Source: an uncultured Bacteroidales bacterium | GTDB taxonomy: Bacteria; Bacteroidota; Bacteroidia; Bacteroidales; P3 | DNA: 64,000 nucleotides | NCBI GenBank assembly: GCA_949291555.1 | Contig: CASEWE010000001.1 | Coordinates: 215,835 to 279,834, forward strand | Direction: 5' to 3' | Shown: piece by piece, positions 24,861 to 34,792 of the stretch | How the letters are laid out: the number at the start of each line of letters is the position of its first letter | Numbering within the stretch: the first letter of the stretch is position 1 | Notes under the pieces: generated by a model | Databases searched by the model: none | What the model was told of the DNA's origin: nothing | Seen by the model: only the letters and a program-made list of their open reading frames with translations | Program-made: the position numbers and the translations under genes

Positions 24861-24943
24861 AGCGAATGGAGGTCGAACCGGGCCTGCCGCGAAAATGCAA
24901 GAAGGCCGGTATTCGCAATTGAAACGAATGGAGGCCGAACCGG
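24856..24943 (+). repeat. 26-base direct repeat before xseB, offset 62
   Basis: ATTGAAGCGAATGGAGGTCG... at 24856-24881 recurs at 24918-24943 with two substitutions. The first copy overlaps the xseA stop codon. The following bases are rich in AACCGGAA-type words. Confidence 0.75.
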
Positions 24944-25054
24944 AACCGGAGAACCGGAAAACAGGAAAATTTTCCGGATTGCGAACCGGAAGCGGGCCGT
25001 GCAAGCAGCCGAAACTTGAACCGCAAGAGAGAAACCGATAGCAAATAGGCAGAC

Positions 25055-25300
25055 ATGAAAAGACAGGAAAAAGGGAATCTTCCTTATGAAGAGGCGTTTA
25101 CCCGCTTGCAGGCCTTGGTGGAAGAAATGGAATCCGAGCAGGTAAGCATCGACGAACTGGTTCCTAAGCTGAAGGAAGCCGTGGCTTTGGCCAAAGCCTG
25201 CAAGGCAAAGTTGCACGAGGCTGAGAAAGAAGTAAGTAAAATCCTTTCCGGCCTCCCGGCCCCGTTGTCGTCTTTAGAGACTGGGGAAGAAGAAGCTTGA
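25055..25300 (+). CDS. xseB: Exodeoxyribonuclease VII small subunit
   Basis: The 81-residue small subunit that assembles with XseA. It has the family hallmark LPYEEAFTRLQALVEEMESEQVSIDELVPKLKEAVALAKACKAKL, two helices of a hairpin, followed by a short acidic tail. It sits downstream of xseA in the usual order, but with an unusually long spacer that contains a direct repeat. Translation probably depends on the xseA transcript, as no separate promoter is seen. Confidence 0.93.
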   Translation: MKRQEKGNLPYEEAFTRLQALVEEMESEQVSIDELVPKLKEAVALAKACKAKLHEAEKEVSKILSGLPAPLSSLETGEEEA

Positions 25301-25491
25301 TGCGGCTTCCTCCCCGCGCCCGCCTGCTGGAAAAAGGCCTTCGGGTTTTCCGGTTTTCGGAGAACGATTCATTTTCAGCTTTTGGGGAAGGACCGCGTTG
25401 CCGCCAAGTCCGCAAAGGTTCAGGATACAGACTGCCAAGCTCTTGCGTTCATGCCAGACTTGCCTTCCGATAGGAAAGAGCAAGCCAAGAA

Positions 25492-27063
25492 TCAATCCTG
25501 CGGCGTTGCCAGGGTTTGGCAGGCTTTTTCGATCCGGGCCAAGGTCTCTTCGCGGCCGAGCAGCTGCATGATGTCGAAAAGGTGCGGCCCGATGGAGGCC
25601 CCTACGATGCAAAGGCGCATGCAGTTGAACACTTTTCCGCCATTCCAGCCATTCTGCCCGATAAGTTCCTGCGTGAGCGTTTCGAGAGTTTGCGCTTGGA
25701 AATCGGTTTCCCCGGCTTTCCGGCACCAGAGGGCGAGGATGTCCGGCATGTCCGGGCTCCAGCGTTTCTTGACGACTTTTTCATCGTAGGATTCGGGAGC
25801 ATTGAAAAAGAAATAGACCTGGTTCCACAACTCCCCGGGGAAGCTGAGCCGTTCTTTCACCAAGTGGACGATTTTTTCCAGCTTTTCCTGCGAGAAGCTG
25901 TCGGCCCGGCGGGTCAAGCCGCCTTTGGCTTGCGGCTGGGAAAGCTGCTTGCGCAAATCGTCCACAAAAGAAGCATCGCTTTGCTTCTGCAGGTATTGAT
26001 GATTGAACCAATGGGCCTTTTCCAGATTGAATTTCGCGCCCGACTTGCTCACTTTTTCTATTTGGAAGGCTTGCACGAGCTCCTCCAGCGAAAAAATTTC
26101 CTGTTCGGTTCCCGGATTCCAGCCAAGCAGGGCCAAAAGGTTGACGACGGCTTCAGGGTAATAACCGCTTTCCCGGTAACCGCTGCTCTTCTCGCCCGTT
26201 TTCGGGTCTGTCCATTCCAAGGGGAAAACAGGAAACCCTAAACGATCGCCGTCCCGCTTGCTCAATTTCCCGTTCCCCTCCGGTTTGAGCAGGAGCGGAA
26301 GGTGGGCGAAGCGCGGCATGCTGTCTTTCCATCCCAAGTATTCGTACAAGAGCACGTGCAGGGGAGCGGAAGGCAGCCATTCTTCCCCCCGGATCACATG
26401 CGAGATTTCCATCAAATGGTCGTCTACGATATTGGCCAAGTGGTAGGTGGGGAGGTCGTCGGAACTTTTATACAAGACTTTGTCGTCGATGATGCTCGAA
26501 TTGACCGTGACGGTTCCGCGGATCATGTCTTCGACCGTTATGTCGCGGCCGGGTTCCACTTTTATGCGTACCACGTAAGGCGTTCCGGAGCGTAGAAGCC
26601 CTTGGGTTTGTTCTTCGGTCAGGCTCAAGGAATTCTTCATTTGCATCCGGGTCGAGGCATCGTATTGCTGGGAAGGCGATTTGCTCTCTTCCAATCGTTT
26701 GCGCATGGCTTCCAGCTCCTGGGGCGTATCGAAGGCGTAATAGGCCAGGCCGGCATCCAGGAGCTGTTGCACGTATTGGCGGTAAATCGGCCGTCTTTCG
26801 GATTGGCGGTAAGGTCCCCGCGGGCCGCCTATCCCTACGCCTTCGTCGAACGGCAGGCCCAGCCAGCGGAAAGATTCGAGGATATACGCTTCCGCTCCAG
26901 GCACGAACCGGCTGGAGTCGGTGTCTTCAATGCGCAAAAGGAAATCCCCGCCGCGCTGCTTGGCAAACAGGTAGTTGAAAAGGGCTGTCCTCACTCCGCC
27001 TATGTGCAAGGGGCCTGTGGGGCTGGGGGCGAAACGCACCCGGGTTCTTCTGGAATTTTCCAT
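25492..27063 (-). CDS. gltX: Glutamyl-tRNA synthetase
   Basis: Attaches glutamate to tRNA-Glu. The 523 residues are full length. [26 protein letters not shown] carries the class I HIGH-type motif (HIGG) at the N-terminus. [18 protein letters not shown] and [21 protein letters not shown] follow, and [17 protein letters not shown] is the KMSKS-type loop. The C-terminal helical anticodon-binding part is present. ATG 27063 (MENSRRTR) is chosen; ATG 27069 two codons earlier is equally possible. A far longer in-frame upstream extension overlaps the GNAT gene and is not credible. It probably forms an operon with the upstream acetyltransferase, 50 bases away. Confidence 0.96.
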   Translation of the reverse strand: MENSRRTRVRFAPSPTGPLHIGGVRTALFNYLFAKQRGGDFLLRIEDTDSSRFVPGAEAYILESFRWLGLPFDEGVGIGGPRGPYRQSERRPIYRQYVQQLLDAGLAYYAFDTPQELEAMRKRLEESKSPSQQYDASTRMQMKNSLSLTEEQTQGLLRSGTPYVVRIKVEPGRDITVEDMIRGTVTVNSSIIDDKVLYKSSDDLPTYHLANIVDDHLMEISHVIRGEEWLPSAPLHVLLYEYLGWKDSMPRFAHLPLLLKPEGNGKLSKRDGDRLGFPVFPLEWTDPKTGEKSSGYRESGYYPEAVVNLLALLGWNPGTEQEIFSLEELVQAFQIEKVSKSGAKFNLEKAHWFNHQYLQKQSDASFVDDLRKQLSQPQAKGGLTRRADSFSQEKLEKIVHLVKERLSFPGELWNQVYFFFNAPESYDEKVVKKRWSPDMPDILALWCRKAGETDFQAQTLETLTQELIGQNGWNGGKVFNCMRLCIVGASIGPHLFDIMQLLGREETLARIEKACQTLATPQD

Positions 27064-27116
27064 TTCCATCGGTTTTAAGAGGCTTGTTTTCAGGAATGCC
27101 TGCTTGCAGGAAAGCT

Positions 27117-27698
27117 TCAATCCCATACAAGCTGGTACGAAAGCACGTCGCGCCATTGGCCGCCGGCCCGGAACCAGTCTTTCTTGCATCCGCAGTTGCG
27201 GAAGCCGCAGGATTCGAAAATCCGGATGCTGGCCGTGTTCCCTGCAAGGATTTCCGCGTAAAGCTGGTGCAAATTTAACTGGTTTTTGGCGTAGTCCGCG
27301 GCCGAGCGGAGGATTTTTTCCCCGTAGCCTTGGTTGCGGAAACGGGGAAGCACCAGGATTCCGATTTCCGCGCGCTGGCAGAAAGCATCGTAATTGAAAA
27401 AGTCCACGATTCCGATGTCGAACGCTTCCGCTTGAGGGCAAGCGGAAGGGAAGGCAGGCGAACCATCCTGCTTTCCCAAGGAGGACTGGCAAGCCAGAAG
27501 GCGCAATTGGCCCGAAGAAAGGAAAGTCTCCTGTTGCGAGTTTTCAATATAACGCTTCAGCAAATCGTAGGAATAAGGGATGCGGCTTTCGCCCGAAATC
27601 CGGGCTTCTTGCCGGTTCTCCATCTGGAACAGCAAGGTCAGGTCTTCCGGTTCCATCGCCCGGAAGAAGAGGGGTTCGGTGTTGTTTCTTTGTTCCAT
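27117..27698 (-). CDS. GNAT-family N-acetyltransferase
   Basis: A 193-residue acetyl-CoA-dependent acetyltransferase, probably acting on a small amine or a protein N-terminus. [19 protein letters not shown] is the usual first strand and helix. [37 protein letters not shown] contains the acetyl-CoA loop (RNQGYG). [46 protein letters not shown] is the closing motif of the RimJ/SpeG-like branch. The substrate cannot be inferred. It precedes gltX on the same strand and is probably co-transcribed with it. Confidence 0.87.
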   Translation of the reverse strand: MEQRNNTEPLFFRAMEPEDLTLLFQMENRQEARISGESRIPYSYDLLKRYIENSQQETFLSSGQLRLLACQSSLGKQDGSPAFPSACPQAEAFDIGIVDFFNYDAFCQRAEIGILVLPRFRNQGYGEKILRSAADYAKNQLNLHQLYAEILAGNTASIRIFESCGFRNCGCKKDWFRAGGQWRDVLSYQLVWD

Positions 27699-27974
27699 GT
27701 GTCGAATTTTGGGAAGGTTCTTGGATAGCCGGACGCGGACATGCCCGTTTCCCCGGAGGCTTGCGGCCGGCGTGTCTTCGAGCGGCTTCTGTCAATTGAG
27801 CAGCTTTTTCCAGCGCTTCCAACGGTGCCCCGCCAGCGGCGTCCCGGCTTTTCCCGCTGAACGGCGGGTTCGAACCTCGGCCTCTGTTCAGGAAAAGCTT
27901 CGTTCGCCTGCCGGGAAAGGAAGCGGCAAGGTCGTAAAAACGGCAAGAGCCGAGCGCGGAAACAAGCCGCCCGC
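27699..27974. other. GC-rich intergenic region
   Basis: No gene or clear signal. It has several CCGGCTT/GGCGGG words and no promoter-type TAnnTTTG for the acetyltransferase. Confidence 0.45.
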
Positions 27975-28859
27975 CTAAGAACCCTGTTCTTCCATATCGA
28001 TCCAGCCGTCAAAGACGAAGGTAGCCAGGCCCTCTAAGAAAACTTGCGAAAATTTCCGGTTTCCGGTCCAGTGGAAGCCGGAAGGAAGCATATCCGGCTG
28101 GTTCTCGACAGCTTTGCCCGCCTCCAAGAGGAAGTCGACTTGCAAGGTTCCCCCCTTGGCAAGGTTCCGGACGACATGATGACCGTCCGGGAAGCCTGCT
28201 TCCAGCGCATAAGCCATGGACGAAGCGGTCGCGCCCGTTCCGCAGGAATACGTTTCGGCTTCCACCCCCCTTTCGTAAGTCCTTACTTGCAAGGCTTGCG
28301 GTTGCACTTCCACGAAATCCACATTGATGCCTTGTGGAAAATCTTTCGAAAAACGTATTTTCTTCCCTTCTTGTTCAACCGGGATTCCCTCGCAATCTTC
28401 CACAAATCTTATATAGTGTGGAGAACCAGTGTCTATCAGATAAATATGTTTTTCCGGACTGTAGGCGTATTCCGCTACGTCCTTCATTTTCAACCTTACG
28501 ATTTGCTGGTTTTTCATCTTCGACAAAACCGTAGCTTCGTGTTCGCCATCGCTGCTCCAGAAAACGAACTTTTTCCCGGTCTCCACCACCTCCAGGTCGC
28601 GGGCGAAGGCCGCAATGCAACGCCCCCCGTTGCCGCACATGCTGCCGGGCATGCCGTCCGAGTTGAAGAAAGACATGCAGAACGGGTAGCGCGCATGTCT
28701 TTCCAGCATCATGAACCCGTCGGCCCCGATGCCGAACCGCCGGTCGCAAAGCGAGGCTATCTGGCGGTAATCGAGCCGGGAAAATTCCCCTTGCCGGTTG
28801 TCGACCAGGATGAAATCGTTGCCGGCACCTTGGTATTTGTAGAAATGGATGGAAAGCAT
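27975..28859 (-). CDS. dapF: Diaminopimelate epimerase
   Basis: Converts L,L- to meso-diaminopimelate, needed for lysine and peptidoglycan. The 294 residues are full length. FYKYQGAGNDFILVDNR is the N-terminal signature. FFNSDGMPGSMCGNGGRC holds the first catalytic cysteine (Cys75). ERGVEAETYSCGTGATASSMAYALEAG holds the second (Cys206). Both catalytic residues are present, so activity is expected. The Cys-Cys active site is oxidation-sensitive. The gene lies downstream of an anchored hypothetical protein on the same strand with a gap of 101 bases. Confidence 0.96.
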   Translation of the reverse strand: MLSIHFYKYQGAGNDFILVDNRQGEFSRLDYRQIASLCDRRFGIGADGFMMLERHARYPFCMSFFNSDGMPGSMCGNGGRCIAAFARDLEVVETGKKFVFWSSDGEHEATVLSKMKNQQIVRLKMKDVAEYAYSPEKHIYLIDTGSPHYIRFVEDCEGIPVEQEGKKIRFSKDFPQGINVDFVEVQPQALQVRTYERGVEAETYSCGTGATASSMAYALEAGFPDGHHVVRNLAKGGTLQVDFLLEAGKAVENQPDMLPSGFHWTGNRKFSQVFLEGLATFVFDGWIDMEEQGS

Positions 28860-28960
28860 TTTTCAGGCAGTATTTCGGCTAAAAAAGGTCAAGCGTCCGG
28901 TCAAGTATTTTCAGGGAAAAGCCGTCTTGGGCCGTATTCGTTGGACATGCCATAGGAAGT

Positions 28961-29731
28961 TCAGTTAAGCGTTTTCAAGACAGGGCCGTCCTGGGGGGAA
29001 GCCTTGGGCAAGGCCTTGAAATCGGAGAACTCGGACGAAGGCTCCAAAAGGTAGATTTCCCCGGCATGGTACATCCATACCCCGTTGGGATGGCGTTCGA
29101 AACGGAGCGAATCGGAGGGATTTATGCCAAAAAGAATCAAATTGTTGCCATTTATCTTATAGCCTTTGTAATGCACAGGCGATTCCCAGAATTCCACATG
29201 CAGCGGTTTCCCGGAAGCGGCCGGCTGCAAAGAGTCGGCGGCAGGCTTGGGCGGTTCGGGTCTTTCCCCGGCCGAGAAAAGGTGTTCGGCCTTTTTGGTC
29301 TCGTTGAGGATTTTTTCCGAATTGCTGTCTTTTGTCCAGGCGACCCCTTCAGGGTTCGTATAGTAATCGGAAAACCAAAGGGAAGAGTCGCGTTTTCCCC
29401 GAGACTTGCTTTTGGCTTTCCCTTTTTCGGGCAGCGGTGTCGTTTCCGTTTCGGGCAAGGGCACGGCGACCGCTTTTTCACGCGGGTTGCTTGCATAGTA
29501 ATCGCGCAGTTCCGAAGAGCCTGTGGGGCGCGGGGCCTGGATTCGCGGCCGCTGCCGCGAAGGAGCGGGATTCTCTTGCTTGCTTTCCTGCTGCAGGCTC
29601 GGCAAGGGGAACACGATTCCTTTTCCCCCGTTTCCGGCCAAGAAAAACCAGAACAGGAGAATGGCCATCGAAACCGATCCGATCACAATCAAGACAATTC
29701 CTAAACGGGTTTTTCCTGAAGTCATTTTCAA
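28961..29731 (-). CDS. Membrane-anchored hypothetical protein
   Basis: A 256-residue protein of unknown function. A single hydrophobic segment (about residues 9-31) follows a short basic N-terminus, giving a signal anchor with the bulk outside the cytoplasm. Residues 40-180 are Pro/Lys/Ser/Glu-rich and probably disordered. The last 80 residues form a compact beta-rich domain (VEFWESPVHYKGYKINGNNL, ERHPNGVWMYHAGEIYLLEP). ATG 29731 and 29725 are alternative starts. The layout resembles a tethered binding domain on a flexible linker. I do not recognise the family. Confidence 0.6.
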   Translation of the reverse strand: MKMTSGKTRLGIVLIVIGSVSMAILLFWFFLAGNGGKGIVFPLPSLQQESKQENPAPSRQRPRIQAPRPTGSSELRDYYASNPREKAVAVPLPETETTPLPEKGKAKSKSRGKRDSSLWFSDYYTNPEGVAWTKDSNSEKILNETKKAEHLFSAGERPEPPKPAADSLQPAASGKPLHVEFWESPVHYKGYKINGNNLILFGINPSDSLRFERHPNGVWMYHAGEIYLLEPSSEFSDFKALPKASPQDGPVLKTLN

Positions 29732-29908
29732 GGGTTTATTTATAGGCGACGGGTTTCTTCGGCGAACGGGTTTCTTCGAGGCGCTTTGCGGTTTTTCCGG
29801 GCTTCTTCCGCCTTTCCGGGCGGATGGACGAAACCGGGCTCAAGCCGGCCGGAGAATCGGGAAGCAAACGGTTCCTGCCGCCTGGAAGGTCTTGCCGTCC
29901 GGGGCGGC
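29732..29908. other. Intergenic spacer with a 12-base repeat
   Basis: CGGGTTTCTTCG occurs twice, about 17 bases apart, near 29748 and 29765. Otherwise nothing is recognised. Confidence 0.4.
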
Positions 29909-31186
29909 TTATTCTGTCGAACCGTAGGTTTCGTTCCGGTCTGTCATCCGGCTTTCCGCCTTATTGGCATAAGAGGCCTCTTGGCGGGCTTCTTCCGGGT
30001 AGTACGAGCCGGCGATTTCGAAAATCTTCTCGATATACGGGTTGACCGTGACATCGCTCCGGTTATTCAGCCAGATAAGCGTCCGGTTCCGTTGGTAGTC
30101 GTGCGTGAAGTAGGAGCGGTACCCTTTCCACCAGCCGTTGTGGAACACGATAACGTGCCCGGAAGTGTCCTGCTTGATGCGGAAACCTAAACCGTAATCC
30201 CCGTCGTGTCCGGGCGAAAGCTCCACGGCGGGCGTGAACATGAGCGAGCGGATGCTGTCGGGCAGGAAGTCGTCCCGGTAGAGGGCTTGGTCGAAGCGGT
30301 AAAGGTCTTCGGCCGTGGAATACAGGCCTTTGTCTCCCACGACCCCGTCGAGGAAGTCGGGATTGCGTTTGTAAAACCCGGTCCGGCGGGAATAGGAATA
30401 CCCTCTTGCCACGCTATCGGAAAGCGGGTTGGCCGGGTCGTAGACGAAAGTCCGCTCCATGCCCAAAGGCTGCGCGATGTTCTTGTCGAAGTATTCGGCG
30501 AACGGCAAGCCGGAAATCTCCTCCACGATCAAGGCCAGGTACGCGTAATTCGTGTTGCAGTAAAGGAAGCGGCTTCCCGGGGGAAAATCGAGGTGGTTCA
30601 CGTGTTTTTTCAAAAGCGGCGTGATGTCGCGGTTGCTCAAAGGTTTCTTCTTGTCCGGCCAGTACCGGTCGGCAACGTAGATGTAGTTCCTCAGGCCCGA
30701 ACGGTGTTGCAGAAGGTGTTCGACCGTGATTTCTTCGAAGGGGAAGTCGGGAAGGTATTCCTTTACGGGTTTACGGATATCGATTTTTCCATCCTGGTAG
30801 AGCTGCATGACGGCCACGGCCGTGAACGGCTTGGAAACGGAAGCCAGCTGGAATGCGGTATAGGGGCGGATGGAGTCCCGGTGCCGGCGCACGTCGGAAA
30901 ACCCGAAACAGCGGTTGTACAGCACTTTCCCGTTTTCCGCATAGAGGACCTGGCCGCTGAAAGCGCCTTTTTCGTAGGCTTCTTGCAGCAGCTTGTCGAT
31001 TTCCCGGGCCTTGCAGGAATCGGCCGGGCTGCCGAGGCGGATCCGCAAATCGGTTTCCCCTATCTGCACGGCGGGGGAATTCCCATGCCCTGCGCTCCGG
31101 GCTTTGTTCCACGGCAGGGGCGTGAGCAGGCTGAGACCGATAAGGGCGAACAGCACTACGGCGGCTGGAAAATGTTTCTTGTTCAT
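29909..31186 (-). CDS. Serine hydrolase of the class C beta-lactamase family
   Basis: An exported serine hydrolase of 425 residues with a penicillin-binding fold; substrate unknown, possibly a D-aminopeptidase, esterase or peptidoglycan enzyme. Residues 4-30 form a signal peptide or anchor (FPAAVVLFALIGLSLLTPLP). The nucleophile motif is SVSK (Ser116 to Lys119 from this start). The YxN motif appears as YCNTNYAY, and HNGWWKGYRSYF carries the third, HxG-type motif. LLQHRSGL is also typical. ATG 31186 (MNKK) is preferred to one three codons earlier because a lysine directly precedes the hydrophobic core. True beta-lactamase activity is unlikely. Confidence 0.83.
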   Translation of the reverse strand: MNKKHFPAAVVLFALIGLSLLTPLPWNKARSAGHGNSPAVQIGETDLRIRLGSPADSCKAREIDKLLQEAYEKGAFSGQVLYAENGKVLYNRCFGFSDVRRHRDSIRPYTAFQLASVSKPFTAVAVMQLYQDGKIDIRKPVKEYLPDFPFEEITVEHLLQHRSGLRNYIYVADRYWPDKKKPLSNRDITPLLKKHVNHLDFPPGSRFLYCNTNYAYLALIVEEISGLPFAEYFDKNIAQPLGMERTFVYDPANPLSDSVARGYSYSRRTGFYKRNPDFLDGVVGDKGLYSTAEDLYRFDQALYRDDFLPDSIRSLMFTPAVELSPGHDGDYGLGFRIKQDTSGHVIVFHNGWWKGYRSYFTHDYQRNRTLIWLNNRSDVTVNPYIEKIFEIAGSYYPEEARQEASYANKAESRMTDRNETYGSTE

Positions 31187-31241
31187 GGACGGCATATCTG
31201 CTGGCCGATGGAAGGCCGGAGCCCTTCAAGGTTGATTTTTG

Positions 31242-31249
31242 TATCTTTG
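31242..31249 (+). promoter_or_regulatory. -7 element for metG
   Basis: TATCTTTG fits TAnnTTTG and predicts a leader of about 110 bases before the metG ATG. No good -33 TTTG is at the standard distance. Confidence 0.5.
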
Positions 31250-31365
31250 CAGCTCGTTGTCCCGGCGGGAGGCCATCCTGCGGGCCCGCTTGGCGCGGAG
31301 AGGCTCTTCTATCGGCTATCTTCGCAAAATTATTTTAAAAAAATTTAGCAAAATACTCGGGCTTT

Positions 31366-33474
31366 ATGAATTCTCAACACACATGCGTTGATAAGGAGGC
31401 TTTGGTTTTCGATGCTTCGTCAACGCCCGGACGCTACACGGTAACGACCGCCTTGCCCTATGCCAACGGCCCGGTCCATATCGGCCATCTGGCCGGGGTT
31501 TATGTGCCGGCGGATATTTACGTGCGGTATCTTCGGAGCCGGGGCCGCGACGTGGTTTTCATCGGAGGGTCGGACGAGCACGGCGTGCCCATCACCATCA
31601 AGGCCCGCAAGCAAGGCACCACGCCGCAAGCCATCGTGGATCATTTCCATGCGCTGATCAAGAAGTCTTTCGAGGATTTCGGCATTTCGTTCGACATCTA
31701 TTCCCGGACTTCGAGCGCCCTGCATGCCCGGACGGCTTCCGATTTCTTCAAGAAACTTTACGAAGAGGGCTGTTTCATCGAAAAGACCTCCTGGCAGTAT
31801 TACGATGAGGAAAACAAGCAGTTCCTGGCCGACCGCTACATTACCGGCACATGCCCGAGATGCGGGAGCGAAGGCGCATACGGGGATCAATGCGAAAAGT
31901 GCGGTTCCTCCCTCAGCCCCGACGAGCTGATCGAGCCCAAAAGCGCCATCAGCGGGAACGCGCCGGTAAAGAAAGAGACCAAGCACTGGTATTTGCCGCT
32001 CGACCAGTACGAGGGTTTCTTGCGGAAATGGATCCTGGAAGGCCATAAGGACGATTGGCGCACCAATGTTTACGGGCAATGCAAGTCCTGGATAGACGGA
32101 GGCTTGCAGCCCCGCGCCGTTACGCGGGATTTGGACTGGGGGGTCCCGCTTCCGCTGCCCGGGACCGAAGGCAAGGTGCTGTACGTCTGGTTCGATGCGC
32201 CTATCGGCTATATATCGGCTACCAAGGAATTGCTTCCCGAAGGCTGGGAAAAATACTGGAAAGACAAGGATACCAAGCTGGTGCACTTCATCGGGAAGGA
32301 CAACATCGTGTTCCATTGCATCATCTTCCCCTGCATGCTCAAGGCCCATGGCGGCTATGTCTTGCCCGACAACGTTCCGGCCAACGAGTTCCTTAACCTC
32401 GAAGGGGAGAAAATCTCCACTTCGCGCAACTGGGCGGTCTGGCTGCACGAGTATCTGGCCGATTTTCCCGGAAAGCAGGATGTTTTGCGCTACGTGCTCA
32501 CGGCCAATGCGCCCGAAACGAAAGACAACGATTTCACATGGAAGGACTTCCAGGCGCGCAACAACAACGAGCTGCTGGCCGTTTACGGCAATTTCGTGAA
32601 CCGGACGGTGGTGCTAACCCACAAGTATTTCGGCGGGAAAGTACCGGAAGCCGCCCCCGAAGCGCTTTCGGCCGCCGACAAGGAGGCGCTCGGGCAGATG
32701 TGCGCTTATGCGGGGAAGATCGCCGCGAGCATAGAAGCCTACCGTTTCCGCGAGGGTTTGAACCAGATGATGGATCTGGCCCGCTTGGGCAACAAGTACC
32801 TTACCGACAATGAACCTTGGAAAGTCTTCAAGACCGATCCTGCCCGAGTGGGGGTCGTGTTGAACGTGTCTTTGCAGATTGTTGGCCATCTGGCGGTCTT
32901 GAGCGAGCCTTTCCTGCCTTTCACCGCCCGCCGGCTCTACGGAATACTGGGCATGGAGCCTTTGCATTGGGACGATGCGGCCCGGGAAGTGCTTCTGGAG
33001 GGCGGGCACGCGCTCAATCAGGCCGAATTCCTGTTCGAGAAAATCGAAGACGAGGCCATTGAAAAGCAGGTAGGGAAATTGCAGGCAGCCAAGGCGGAGA
33101 ACCTCAGGAGCCTTCAGGAAGCCCGGCCGGACTATCCTTCCCTCAAGCCGGCAATCGCCTACGACGATTTTGCCAGGCTCGACTTGCGGGTTGCCCGTAT
33201 CGTGGCGGCGGAAAAGGTTCCCAAGACGAAGAAATTGCTCAAGCTTTCCTTGGATGCGGGCTTCGAGGCCCGTACCGTGGTGAGCGGCATTGCCGAGCAC
33301 TTTTCCCCGGAGGAAATCATCGGCAAGCGGGTCTGCCTTTTGGCGAACCTGGAGCCGAAAATGTTCAAAGGCATCGAATCGCACGGCATGATCCTCATGG
33401 CGGAAGGTCCGGGCGGGAAACTGGTTTTTGTCGAACCGGATGCGGATGCCGTTTTAGGCTCGCAGATTTCTTGA
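31366..33474 (+). CDS. metG: Methionyl-tRNA synthetase
   Basis: Charges tRNA-Met, including the initiator. At 702 residues it is the long form with a C-terminal tRNA-binding domain. [16 protein letters not shown] holds HIGH (38-41). A four-cysteine zinc knuckle is [18 protein letters not shown] (about 163-180), and [13 protein letters not shown] is the KMSKS loop (about 348-353). [26 protein letters not shown] opens the tRNA-binding domain near residue 600. An N-terminal extension of about 20 residues precedes the core, unlike most homologues. mltG follows within 8 bases and is probably co-transcribed. Confidence 0.97.
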   Translation: MNSQHTCVDKEALVFDASSTPGRYTVTTALPYANGPVHIGHLAGVYVPADIYVRYLRSRGRDVVFIGGSDEHGVPITIKARKQGTTPQAIVDHFHALIKKSFEDFGISFDIYSRTSSALHARTASDFFKKLYEEGCFIEKTSWQYYDEENKQFLADRYITGTCPRCGSEGAYGDQCEKCGSSLSPDELIEPKSAISGNAPVKKETKHWYLPLDQYEGFLRKWILEGHKDDWRTNVYGQCKSWIDGGLQPRAVTRDLDWGVPLPLPGTEGKVLYVWFDAPIGYISATKELLPEGWEKYWKDKDTKLVHFIGKDNIVFHCIIFPCMLKAHGGYVLPDNVPANEFLNLEGEKISTSRNWAVWLHEYLADFPGKQDVLRYVLTANAPETKDNDFTWKDFQARNNNELLAVYGNFVNRTVVLTHKYFGGKVPEAAPEALSAADKEALGQMCAYAGKIAASIEAYRFREGLNQMMDLARLGNKYLTDNEPWKVFKTDPARVGVVLNVSLQIVGHLAVLSEPFLPFTARRLYGILGMEPLHWDDAAREVLLEGGHALNQAEFLFEKIEDEAIEKQVGKLQAAKAENLRSLQEARPDYPSLKPAIAYDDFARLDLRVARIVAAEKVPKTKKLLKLSLDAGFEARTVVSGIAEHFSPEEIIGKRVCLLANLEPKMFKGIESHGMILMAEGPGGKLVFVEPDADAVLGSQIS

Positions 33475-33481
33475 AAAAGTC

Positions 33482-34624
33482 ATGACAGAGAAAAAAAGTA
33501 ATAGCAAAGCCAAGCGGGGGCATCGAGGAAAAGCTACGGGAAAAAGCAAGAAGGGGTTTAGCAAATCACTGAAAATCACGCTGTATTTAATAGCTGTTTT
33601 CCTGTTTGCCCTTATGGTCATGGTGGCTTCGGTCGGATTGGGTTCGGCCGTTAAAAAACGTACCGAAATCTTTATTCCGACAGGGGCGGGTTATGCCCAA
33701 GTGCAGGACAGCCTTCGGGCCAGCGGCGGCGTGCACATGTACAAGTTCAATCTCATTGCCCGGGCGAAGGCCTACCCGGAACTGGTGAAGCCCGGCCGTT
33801 ATGTCTTGCAGCGGGGCATGACAGCTTTGCAGGTGGTAGGCAAATTGCGTTCCGGAGACCAGGATGAAATCAAATTGATTTTCAATAAGGTGCGAACCAT
33901 TCCCCAGCTGGCCGGAATCGTTTCGCGCCAGATAGAGGCCGATTCGGCTTCGATTGCCGGCTTGCTGCTCGATGAAGGCTTCCTTGCCCGTTTTTCTTTT
34001 CCCGCAGACGAGCAGGGGCAAGAAACGGTGTCTTCCGGCAACCGTCTTCCTTTGGACAGGGATCGGGTAATGGCTTGTTTCATTCCCAACACGTATTATT
34101 GCTACTGGGATATGGATGCCGAAGCGTTCTTCGAACGCATGTACCGCGAACAGGACCGTTTCTGGAACGAGTTTCGCCGGGGGCAGGCCCGGGCATTGGG
34201 TTTGAACCGGCTGGAAGTCATCACGTTGGCATCGATTGTGGAAGAGGAGACGCAAAAGGATGATGAAAAAGCCGATGTGGCATCGGTCTACCTTAACCGC
34301 TTGCGGAAGGGAATGCCTTTGCAGGCCGACCCTACGGTGAAATTCGCTTTAGGGGATTTTTCCGTGCGCAGGATTCTCGGCGACCACCTTTACGTGGAGT
34401 CGCCTTACAATACCTACCGGCGGAGAGGCTTGCCGCCCGGGCCTATCTGCACGCCTTCGGTCTCTTCCATCGAAGCCGTCCTGGAAAACAAGCCAACCGA
34501 TTACTTGTATTTCTGTGCCAAGGCCGATTTCTCGGGCTACCATGCCTTTGCTTCCACCTACTCCCGCCACCGGGCCAACGCCCGGGCCTACCAGCGGGAA
34601 CTCGACCGGCGAGGAATCCGTTAA
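33482..34624 (+). CDS. mltG: Endolytic murein transglycosylase
   Basis: An inner-membrane enzyme that cleaves nascent glycan strands and helps set glycan length. The 380 residues show a Lys/Gly-rich cytoplasmic N-terminus (1-30). A single transmembrane helix spans about 31-53, then comes a LysM-like region. The YceG catalytic domain has ITLASIVEEETQKDDEKADVASVYLNRLRKGMPLQADPTV, in which the Glu in VEEE (about 254) is catalytic. ESPYNTYRRRGLPPGPICTPS and DYLYFCAKADFSGYHAFA complete the family pattern. It begins 7 bases after metG. No pabC or tmk neighbours, unlike E. coli. Confidence 0.94.
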   Translation: MTEKKSNSKAKRGHRGKATGKSKKGFSKSLKITLYLIAVFLFALMVMVASVGLGSAVKKRTEIFIPTGAGYAQVQDSLRASGGVHMYKFNLIARAKAYPELVKPGRYVLQRGMTALQVVGKLRSGDQDEIKLIFNKVRTIPQLAGIVSRQIEADSASIAGLLLDEGFLARFSFPADEQGQETVSSGNRLPLDRDRVMACFIPNTYYCYWDMDAEAFFERMYREQDRFWNEFRRGQARALGLNRLEVITLASIVEEETQKDDEKADVASVYLNRLRKGMPLQADPTVKFALGDFSVRRILGDHLYVESPYNTYRRRGLPPGPICTPSVSSIEAVLENKPTDYLYFCAKADFSGYHAFASTYSRHRANARAYQRELDRRGIR

Positions 34625-34699
34625 GCCTTTCCTGGCGAGGGGAACGGAACTGTCCTTCCTTGCTTCGAGGCCGGTGTTTCCGAGGTTGAAGATGAAATT

Positions 34700-34738
34700 C
34701 AAAAGCCCGTTTTGAGAGCATCAAAACGGGCTTTTCCG
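34700..34738. terminator. Bidirectional terminator between mltG and the metal pump
   Basis: AAAAGCCCGTTTTG (34700-34713) pairs with CAAAACGGGCTTTT (34721-34734) around a 7-base loop. The arms give T runs on both strands, suiting the convergent genes. Confidence 0.9.
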
Positions 34739-34792
34739 TGCAGGCCCGCGTAAAGCAGAATGGCTTGCACGCCGTTCAAGGTTTCGCGGGGC

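Noticed and set aside
27064..27492. Long N-terminal extension of gltX
   Set aside because: It overlaps the well-supported acetyltransferase gene in another frame and is not synthetase-like.
30596..30607. TTCACGTGTT inside the serine hydrolase gene
   Set aside because: CACGTG is present but the outer bases are not palindromic, so it is not counted as parS.
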